Positions 24,401 to 35,500 of a stretch of DNA of 64,000 nt are shown here, piece by piece. Source of the stretch: Cololabis saira. Taxonomy: Eukaryota > Chordata > Actinopteri > Beloniformes > Belonidae. The first letter of the stretch is position 1; each line of letters begins with the position of its first letter. The stretch covers positions 34,548,379-34,612,378 of the forward strand of contig NC_084596.1 of the NCBI RefSeq assembly GCF_033807715.1. Direction: 5' to 3'. The notes below the pieces were generated by a model. It was given only the letters and a program-made list of their open reading frames with translations. It ran no database searches and was not told the DNA's origin. The translations under genes were made by a program, and so were the position numbers.

Positions 24401-27400
24401 CTCCAGTGTAACCAGTATATCTCCAGTATAACCAGTGTTTTATCCAGTATAACCAGTATATCTCCAGTATAACCAGTATATCTCCAGTATAACCAGTATA
24501 TCTCCAGTATAACCAGTATATCTCCAGTATAACCAGTATATCTCCAGTATAACCAGTATATCCCCAGTATAACCAGTATATCTCTAGTGTAACCAGTATA
24601 TCTCCAGTGTAACCAGTATATCTCCAGTATAACCAGTATATCTCCAGTGTAACCAGTATATCTCCAGTATAACCAGTATATCTCCAGTATAACCAGTGTT
24701 TTATCCAGTATAACCAGTATATCTCCAGTATAACCAGTATATCTCCAGTATAACCAGTATATCTCCAGTATAACCAGTATATCTCCAGTATAACCAGTGT
24801 TATCTCGAGTATAACCAATACGGCCTCCTGTCCCACAGACAGCCCGTACGCTCTCATCGTGCGGCGGTATCTGTCCCTGCTGGACGCAGCCGTGGAGTTG
24901 GAGTACCAGGACTACAGCGGGCCCCGTCTGCAGGACGCCCACAAGGTGCTGATGTTTGACCACGCCCTCACCGCGGACGAGGTCAACCGCAAGTACAGGT
25001 AACGCCTCACTACACCAACACAGGTGCTTTAGTGTTACCTCCTGTCTGTTGTTTGAAGAAGCAGCTTAGTTTAAAGAAACATAAGACTTGAAGATCATTA
25101 TTGTTCACAAAGAACCGAACACACTCACCTGTACGTCACCCACAAGAGTCTTTAGTTTGTGTAGTCTCTTTCTCCTCTTCCTACGTGCTGTCATGTTGTA
25201 AATCGGCAGAGCAAACAGACCTGGAAGCCGTCTGGAACACGCCCACCTCATGTCAATCACAGCTGGCTGTGTTAGCTTGGCTGGCTTGCTAACCTATGAT
25301 GTTAATGTTTCATGAGCTTTTTTTTCCAACTTTATTTATTAGGAATTTACAGATGGGATGAAACAATTTTACAGGTGGTACTTACAGTGGTCTGTGTTTT
25401 TTTTTTTTTTTTTTATTATTTAAATACACGACAAATAAAAACAAATAGACATACAAACAGAGAAGGACGGAACACAAGACAAAGCGTAACAGAATAAGAC
25501 ATGAGAACTCAAAGTATTGTCGTTGTGCAATTGGCATATTAGAGTTGGATCTAGGTTCCAAAAAAAGAACTGGCGAAAAAAAAAGACGGGGGATAAATAA
25601 GCAATAATCCATCCCAGACACAGACATTACATATATACAAAAATACAAATACATACAAACACACTCATTCACTTGGGGAAGTGGGGGGTAGGTGGGGGGG
25701 TTTATTCTGCTCACAGCTTTGTTTCATGAGCTTTTAAGTCATTTCAGCTTTTTTAAGGCACTTTACAATTAGTCCAATTGATACAAAGCCAATAAGAATT
25801 ATAATTATTATTATTATTGCCTCGCCAAGGAAACAAAAGATTTCATCAAAACTTTGCTTCAATACAATCCCCCGTCCTGAGCAAGAACCAGGGGACTGTG
25901 GAAAGAAAAAACTCCCCTTTAACAGGAAGAAACCTCTGGCAGAACAAGACTGAGGCAGGGTGACCATCAAGCTGGGAAGAAGGACCACAGTTTAATAACA
26001 ATAATGATGTCATTAATAACGTTTCAGTAGAAGACAACAGAGTGCATTATGGGAGGTCCCCCAGCAGTCTAGGCCTATAGAAGAATAACTAAGGAATGTT
26101 TCAGGGCAACTGAGCCAACTATAAGCTTTATCAAAATCAAGGTTTTAAACGGTAGAGCGGGTGTCTGTTTCCTGAACACAAACTGGCAGCTGGTTCCTGG
26201 AACCTGACACCTGAAGGTTCCACCTCCCATCCTACTCTTAGAAACTCTAGGAACCACAAGTAAACCTGTCATCTGAGGGTGAAGTACTCCGCTTGGAAAA
26301 TATGGAACTATGAGCTCTTTATGGTATGATGCGGCCTGGTCATTAAGAGCTTTATATAGTAAAGAATTACAATAGTCCAATATTGAAGTTACAAATCCAT
26401 GGATCCGTTACAGGATGTTCCTAATTTTAGCCATATTACATGTTTCGTAGAAACATGTTTGATAGGAAACCGAGGGACAGATTCTGGTCAAAAATACCTC
26501 CCAGGTTCCTAACTGTAGTACTAGAGACCAAGGTCATGCCATCTAAAGTAACTACATAGCTAGACAGTGTGTTCCTGAAGCACTCTGGTCCAAATACAAC
26601 AACTTGAGTCTCATCTGAATTTAGCTGGAGAAAAGTTTGAGTCATCCAGGTCTTTTTGTCTTTAAGACATGTTTTTAGTCACAACAACTGGTTAGTTTCC
26701 CCTAATTTCATGGACAGGTATAGCTGAGTATCATCAGCATAGTCATGGAGATTCATGGCGTGCCATCTAATAGTGATATGCATCGGCAGCAAATATAAAG
26801 AGAAAAGAACAGGTCCAAGCACTGAACTCTGCAGAACTCCTTGGCTAAGTCTGGTACATGAGGAAGAATGTAAACGAAATTGGAAAGTACCAGATAAATA
26901 TAACTTAAACCAGTCTGATGCAGTAACTTTAATCCCAATACTGAAATCCAACAGAACAAGAACAGATACAAGTCCACCATCAGAGGCCACTAGCAGGTCA
27001 CTGGTGACTTTCACCGGAGCAGTTTCTCCGCTATGACGAGCTCTAAATCCTGACTGAAACTCTTCAAGCAGATTATTTCTGTGTACGTAATCACAGAGTT
27101 GAGCTTCAACTATTTTTTTCAAGAATTATGGATATAAAAGGGAGATAAGATAAAGGTCAATAATTAGCAAACAGTCCTGGATCAAAGTAGGTTTCTTAAG
27201 TAAAGGTTTAATTGCATGTTAACAGGTATGCTATAAATGTCTCATGGCAGCTCTGCAGATATTTTGGCGGCTTCGGCTGAAAGAGCTGGGAGCAAAGCTA
27301 ACTTTGATTGACATGTGGTGGATATGTTTTCCAAGGAAGGGTTAACAGCTGCAAGAAAGTGTTAACACTGTAAACAGGTGTCAACACAGATGAAGGGGTT

Positions 27401-29448
27401 ACATCTTCTTTGATTAGGCTTGGTGACCGTCCTCTAAAAGGACAAGGCCCATATGTGCCGATGGCCACAATGTCCGTTGAATGACCTTCGTCAGCTCCTG
27501 CTCTTTCCACTAGCAGGCTTCTGCAGTCGCCTATAAAAGAAATGTAATCACATGTTGCCTCAGACTCAACTGTCCAGCCTTCGTGCTGTACGTTGACTCG
27601 CTGTTGTGTGCTTCAGCTAAAATAAATGTGTTAATCTCGAGCTCTACTGATTCAAGGATCTGTAACTTGCCACAACACAAGCAACATGGCTGTGCCCCAT
27701 GCCAATAAAAAGGCTTCAAAACCAGTCTTCAAAAAACCACTGGGGGGGGCACGGTGGCGCAGCTGGTAGTGGAGTTGCCTCACAGCTTCCACAGGGGATG
27801 ATGTTGGTGTTGAGGACTTGTTTACTTCCTCATGTCCTCAGCACCCTGGGAGTTTGCATGTTCTCCCCGTGTTCCCTTGGTATCTAATGTGAGCTACCCT
27901 CACAAAAACATGCAGCAGTCCTGGGCTACACATGCCCCCTCTGGCCAGCCGGGGGGAGGATCTGGCCGGAATAACGTGATCCTTCCACGCGCTACGTCCG
28001 GCCGGAGAAACCCCACCCTGTCTGGTGAAAAGAAGCAGCCTGCTCACTCCTCAGGTTAAGGAGGAGACCTGAGTTCAGTGTGGGGAAAATGGGAGAAAAT
28101 CAGAGGATAAAAATATTGGAAAACAAAAAAAACAATGGGTCCCGTGACGTTATTGGTTAGGAGAGGAACTGCAGGTTTGCATCCTGCCTCTAGTGGTCAG
28201 TAGAGGAAGTGGAGATGTCTTTACCACTAGGAAGCCAGAGCTCCTTGGTTCTGACTGGTTCTGACTGGTTCTGCTCTCTGACAGTTATAAAGGCCTGGTG
28301 GCTGAGGCTCTTCGACAGCTGGTGGGAGAACACAACTACAAACAGGACGAAGTACTGGCCCCCGGGTACTACACAGGTACTACACACTTCACCACACATG
28401 TACTACATACCTGCCAACATTGGGCTGTGAAAAAGAGGGAGATTTTCTGGGGTAGCGGTTGGAATGCTCCACTCACAACATCCACGCCTTGATATAAACA
28501 AGACGACTTTTAATGAGCTTTAAATCCATAGCTACAATGCAATGTGCTAAAATGTACCTCCCATAATGATTCTACAGCCTTCTTGGAGCCAAATATGTTT
28601 AGTATTAATAACAATAAAATACAATATACAAGTGTACATACAATAATAACAAAAAACAATGCTGTCAATAATGTCATCTTCTAAACCACACACATACTGA
28701 ATCACGCACTGAGGTGGTGGTGGTGTGTGTGTGTGTGTGCGTGTGTGTGTCCAGGACTTCAATTTTCCAGGTTCCCTTTTGTAATTTTAAATATTTTTAT
28801 GTAAAATATGCTTTGCTGATGAGAAAATATGTTTCTCTATTTTTCTTATTTTTGTGAGGGGGGATATATATTGTTTTTCTGCACTACCTTGTTCTCTATA
28901 GCTGATATAACATGAATTACTCCTATGTGGGATCAATAAAGTTCTTATTTTTGCCATCTGAGAAAATTAAATATATTATATTTGGTGCTTAACTGTTTCC
29001 CAAGTATATTAGTGCGTGTATAAATGAATAAATGAGACGTAAAACGTACATTTCTTTGTAGAAAGGCGCTTTATGAAAATAAGTCCATTTACTTGTATTA
29101 GTTTACAGCGCAGTCTTGCCACATCCAATATGGTGGCGACGTTGACGTATCGCAGCAGCTCCATGGGGCGGAGCTTGGACGTAGGCAGTGACGTATGGCA
29201 CGTAGGGCGGTGCTTTTGGGTTGGGTTGCCAGGTTTGTCAGATACCACGCGGTACAACGACACATTAAACACCATTGACTCATTTCACTTTAAAATCGGG
29301 AGATAAGCGGGAGAAATTACAAATCGGGAGCAGGGCGGGAGAAATGGTTGAAAATCAGGAGACTCCCGCTTAAATCGGGAGTGTTGGCAGGTATGAGGTA
29401 CTACACACTTCACCACACAGGTACTACACACTTCACCTCACATGTACT

Positions 29449-29535
<87 letters not shown>

Positions 29536-32500
29536 GTACTACACACTTCACCTCACAGGTACTACACACTTACATCACAGGTACTACACATGTATACACA
29601 GTACTACACAGTACTACACAGTACTACACACTTCAGCACAGCTGAGTTGTCTCATTTCTCCTGTTCTCTGTTCCAGACTTCCTCCTCTGGCTGGACGGTT
29701 CAGGTCGGGTTCTGCCCATCAGATCTGGACCGGGTCTTCCCCTGAACGTGGCTCCTCCCTCCTGCGTTTCCGTGGCGACGAAGGCCTCTGATGGCGGAGT
29801 TTCTGCTGTGACATCAGAGCTGCAGAAGTTCTCCCCGTTCTCCTCCCTGGAGGGCGGCGAGCCTCCGTGCCAGGTGAACGAAGGCCTGGGCGGAGCGATG
29901 GAGCCCCGGCCCTTCCTCCCCCACCACCTGTGCAGCACGGCGGGGGCCGCGGCCCCCCCGGGGCCCCCCCGGCCGGGCCCCTACTACGTCCCTGCAGCAG
30001 AGTACTACACCCTGAACAAGGACCCGTCTCTGGAGAGCCAGGACAGCTCCACGCTCAGCAGCTCCCCCTCTGACGGTCTGGCCCCCCCGGGGCCCCAGGG
30101 CCCCCCTGGGGCCACCGCCGCCCCCGACCCGCTCTTCCAGTTCTCCATCGGGAAGATCCTGGAGGACGAGGGCGCCGTTGGAGCCACAGGAGTTCAGGAG
30201 ACCGACTGTGAGCTGCCGGTGTTCTACGAAGGAGTGTCGTACGCCGAGGGGACGGACCGGGGAGGGTCCACCCCCCCCCAGCTCCAGACACCGGAACGAC
30301 CAGAACCAGACTCCCTCCAGACGGACCAGTGCCAGGTCCACAGGTCAGTCTAGGGACAGTAGCAGGTCCACTTCAGAACCTGGGGCCTCATTTATAAAGC
30401 TTGCGTGCGCACAAAACAGGGCTTGAAAGATGCGCACGGCACCTTCTACGCAAAGGTTGGGATTTACCGTATTCTCCGCACTATAAGGCGCACTAAATAT
30501 ATGGTAAAATACCGTACTATAGTGGCTGGGGTTGAGTTACGTATCTACCTGATGGAGCTGCGCTACAGGAAATGCTACAAAATCCTACAGCAAAAACAAA
30601 AAAAAAAAACAAGAATAAAAAGTACCGTATGTCAAACTTTATTAACAAAATAAAAACCAGCTTTGCTCCGTCTCATCAAAGTCGCCATTATTCATTTCAA
30701 ACAGAAAAGGCCCGGTCACCCTTGGTCTTTAAGTTAGACCAAGGAATGGCCAGGAATGACCCACCAGAGGATCTCAGGGTGCGTTCAGACTTGTATGAGG
30801 TCAGGAGGTCAGCTATGTAATCAGGAGCTAGCCTCATACGAGCCTTAAAAGTAATAATTAAAATTTTAAAATCCACTCTAAAATGGACTGGGAGCCAGTG
30901 AAGAGACTTTAAAACTGGTGTGATATGTTCTCTCCTGTTGGACCGGGTAATGAGTCTGGCTGCTGCATTTTGAATTAACTGTAGTTTATTTAGATTTTGC
31001 TGAGTGAGGCATGAAAAAAGTGAATTGCAGTAATCTAACCGGGATGAAATAAATGCATGTATAACTGTCTCTAAGTTTTTAGATGAAAGAAATGACCTGA
31101 TTTTTGATATTTTTCTAAGTTGGAAGAAGCATGATTGGACAACGGAAGGCTTACAGGTGCGCCTTATAGTGCGGAAAATACGGTAAAAAAAAACTTAACA
31201 GGAAAATGTGCGTATCTTTACGCAAACTTTGATCCTTGCGCACAAACATTTTGAAGATATGGGGAATTGGCGACGCAGACGGTGGGGTGGTGAAATGAAG
31301 CCAGATTCATGTCATACTGTTAATGTCATCACATATCAGACATTACGTCACACATGGTGTTCATCACTGCACTCATTTGTTGCAGTTCATTTTTTTATGT
31401 CGTTAATAGCGCTGATCGTGTCCCTCTGTGTTTGAAGCACAGCGTCAGTCAGGACACGGCCACTTCCAGGTGCGAGTGCCACGGACAGATCTGTGGCAGA
31501 AATAAAAAAGAAGTGGTGCGATTTGAAGGTGGAGGCGCGTAACGCGCGCACGTAAAACTCATTATATATATAAAAACAATCTGTGCCCTTTAGGTGCTCC
31601 GTACCTCTTGGCCTCAGCCTTCAAATCATACCACTTCTTTTTTATTTCTGCCACAGATCTGTCCGTGGCACTCACAGCGTTTAGCGCAGCAACAACGTGC
31701 TGCCAATCACTCGCCTTCTTTTTGTTAGTGATGCCACTACTGTGACCACCAAATAATGTGGTTTTCCTGCCTCCACCTCATCAACAACATCTCGATCTCG
31801 GTCTCCGTGAAATTTAGTGGCACGGTGGCTCGACACACGTCTCATTCATCCTGACGCGCAGCAGAAACAGACTGCAGGTGGTGCTGTGCATGCTCAGCAG
31901 GCTCATTTATATGCAAATACAGTCATGGAGTAGTTTGCATTGACCATTTACGGTAAAAAGTGGGCGTGTAGAGGGCGGGATATGAGGCGAATTCACGTGT
32001 GCAACCTTCCAGCTGGAATGTGATTTATAAAGAGAATATTGCGTGCAGGTGTGCGTGCACACGGTTTTATAAATAAGGATTTTTTTTGTGCGCACGCCAT
32101 TTTCGGCTTTTGAGCGCACGTGCACTTTTAGTATGAATCCTACGCACTCTTTTATAAATGAGGCCCCTGGTCTTGACAGAACCAGGTATAACAGCTTCTC
32201 TGGTCCTGACAGAACTCGATCTGAGGTTCTGAGTAAAACTAGTTCTGGTACCCGATTTCTGACAGAACTGAGTCAGAGGTCCTAATAGAAGCAAGTCTTT
32301 CTGTCAAGTCAAGTGGTTCTGATAGAACTGCATCCATGTAAACTGGTCTGATCTCTCTGCAGGGTCATCCTGTCTGTCAATGACAAGTGGCACTACTGCC
32401 ACAACTCTGAGGTTCTGGTCGGGTCCAGGGCCATGAGGGACCGTCACCTGAGGCTGCTGGGATACATCATCCTGCAGGTTAGTGCTGCAGTGCAGAAATG

Positions 32501-35500
32501 GACCCATCCCAAGATGTTTCCAGTGTTACTGTCAGACTCTGCACCAGTTTTTTGCTTTTGGACCACCGGCTGCAAGTAAGGCACCATCTCAGTGGCAAGA
32601 ACACTGGTGCTACACTGGACCCAAAACCTGAACCACTACGTCCTGGGCAGGGACATGAGTATTGTGACCAACCAAAAGAGTGCCACCATCATATTTAATC
32701 AGGACCAGCATCTGCATGTATCCAAATGGATACATGCAGGACATGCAGGATTAGGGTGTGATGGAAATTTCCATCACACCCTAGTTCTCATCCTGTGAAT
32801 CTGGTTATTTGCGATCTACCAGTCGATCGCAAAGGTATTATTGGTAGATCGCGTGACATTAAAAAAATTGACGTCAACCTATCATCCATCCCGTCTTTTG
32901 ATTGATATACAGGGCAGCCAATCAGATGACATCTGAATTTTGTCTGAGGTCATAAGTCGCTGCGCATGAGCAAACAACTGCGCTAAGTGCTAACTAACTA
33001 GCTTGTCAGCGAGTTACGGACAGTTTTCAGCCTTTGGTTTTTTCTAGGGCTGAAACGATTCCTCGAATAATTCGAGTAATTCGATTACAAAAAATGATAG
33101 AGGAATTTTCTCTGCCTCGAGGAATCGTTTAATTTCTTTTTTTTTTTTCGTTTAATTTCACCAGCTCAAATCCTCGTATTACGCCCGGACTACATTTAAT
33201 GCGACACAACGCGCTGACGCTGCGCCATACATCCATGCGCTGCGCACGTTAAAGGGGGAAGAAAGAGGCGGCGGATATGTTTGTTTTGTAACATGCCGTG
33301 CTCAGGCAGTCTGCAATGGCCCAGGCTGGGGACACATGTAGCTCAGTGCTTAACTTTTATTTTTAATCCACGCTATATTCTTCTGGTCCGTTCTCCTATG
33401 TTCCCCCTCTAAAGCCAAAATTATTGTTCCACGTTAAATCGACGCAGAGTCTACGCCGCTCTCCGGCGAGGGCGGAGAGCGCCAGTCTGGCTGGCGGTGC
33501 TGCGCTGGCGTGCAGGCTCTCCACGGCTACGCCGTACCCTACGCCGTAGCCTACGGCGTAGAGTACGCAGCGACGCGAACCATTCTGCGTTGTTGTAACG
33601 CGGAACCATAAATCAGCCTTTACCCGGTATATAAACCTCTGTTCCCGCTACAGTTTTAACTAGAAAAGAAAAGAAAAAGAAAAGGCAGAAAATGTCAGAA
33701 AAATAAAAACGTAATAAAGCTAACTGGGTAGTTTTCAATTTTAGGTCCGTAGTCATTCATGGATAAAACAAGCAGCACTGGTGTCTAATGTGCTCCAATA
33801 CAGCAGGGCTCATCATTTTATTTTGAACACTGCCAAAACTCTAACTTAAAACTTAACTAGAACTTCAAATTTGCTTGACACAAATGAAAGTTTAATTGAA
33901 ACACGGGGGAAAAACACCTAACATTTTAAGTTATGTGTGTTATCAGGTGCAATGGCATTTTTAGGTTAGAAATAAGAACATTTCTTGGTAAGATCCTTAG
34001 TTTTTTGAGTGAACATAGTTAATTGTGTTGTGTTGTGCAATATTGGCTCATGCGATATAAAGAATCCTCAATATATTTATAAATATATTTGCAATATGTT
34101 TTGCATTTTTTGTAGTAGGTGGTAGATCATTTTGACTTGATCATTTTATAAGTAGCTCTCATGCTGAAAAAGTGTGAGCACCCCTGATCTAGAACTATAT
34201 TAATGTCCAAATCTCCTCTGTCCTGCCAAGGCCACGGTAAACCTGGGTGTCCTGATCCATGACCAGTGTCCTCCTACGTCCTTGTGGCACCTGTATCTTC
34301 AACTTGCTTCTCTCTGTTATATAATGAAAGAGAAATCAGGTTGTGGCTTTCTCAACATGCCACACAACTCTTGGTCCAGGCGGCTTATCTCTCATCTCCA
34401 TTACTGTGGCGTTATTTATCTGGGTCTTCCAGAATACACAGTTAAACCTGGACTGATGGTCCAGAACGCAGCAGCGTGTTTGGTGTTCAAAAAGTTCAAA
34501 AGGACTCGCATCATACCGTGACAGAACTGCAGTGCAGGTCTACAGCTCTACCCGGCTTGTTTCTCTTTCTGTTTTTATTTAATTGAATTGGCACTTAATA
34601 CCAAGGTCTCTAACTGTTCTGCAGCTTGATGGCTTCTCCTCACTTGTAAGTTACTTCGGATAAAATATCTGTTAAATGACCAACTGGAAATGTATCTGAC
34701 ATTCCAACGGAAAATAATGTGCATATAAGAAACCTGCTGTTCTTCGGTTTTGTGGATAGAAATAAACATTTAAAACCTGGTACAAAAAATACAGTTTTAG
34801 TCTTTATAGTTACCTTATCAGATAAAATGACATAAAACCACTAATTGATACATAATAAGTGATGTTGGCTTTTAATTGACAGCCACATTGCAGTCTCTGT
34901 TGTCATCGCTTCAACAGTACAAGTTCCTCAAAATAAAAAGCTTCCTAGAAATCTAGACGTGCCGTTATCAGGTTTAAATCTGCTTTGAAGGTACTTTTAG
35001 CTCCCATCTGTTGGAACTCATTAACGATGGCCAAAAGTCTTGGAGAGCCAATCCAATCGGTCTCTCCTTGTAGAGTGTCTGAGCGGGGTTAACTGGATGA
35101 CGACAGACCGGCTGGATGTAAACAGATGCTGCAGCTGAGGATTAACAACCGTTTGATTGGGCTTTGGCATCAACAGTTAAAGTTAATCCTTGTTTTCCAG
35201 ACAGGCCACAGCAAAAGTTTAGTTTACTCTTCTACACAACTCCCTTTCCCGTTGACTTGTTTCTCTGGATATGTCACCGGGGTTGTTGCTCTGATTGGTC
35301 CTAGCGCTAACCACCAAAGGCACTTTGGTGCCGCCCCTTGGATGGGAAGGAGGTATGGATTGTTTTCAGGGCTACATATTTCTAGAAGTGGTTCTGATCT
35401 ATCAGGCTACCCAACTGGTGCATCTATGTGATAACAGTATTAGTCCATTAGTCCAGATATCAGCACCACTCAAGGTGACCAAACTTACTTATGATTTTTG

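Noticed and set aside
20697..24820. CRISPR-like look of regularly spaced short repeats
   Set aside because: There are no unique spacers: the units are contiguous and the variants are simple base changes. The host is a vertebrate.
24162..24963. Long - strand open frames of 231-234 residues (YTGDILVILEIYWLYWR type)
   Set aside because: They are translations of the 20-bp minisatellite; a unit without stops stays open in all frames. No start context, splice sites or family support.
27735..28062. Functional tRNA gene
   Set aside because: Only the A-box-like head is present; there is no B-box or cloverleaf, consistent with a SINE-like repeat.
29814..30341. 175-residue - strand frame opposite fastk exon 8
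   Set aside because: Shadow of the Pro/Gly-rich exon; no splice context and no recognisable domain.
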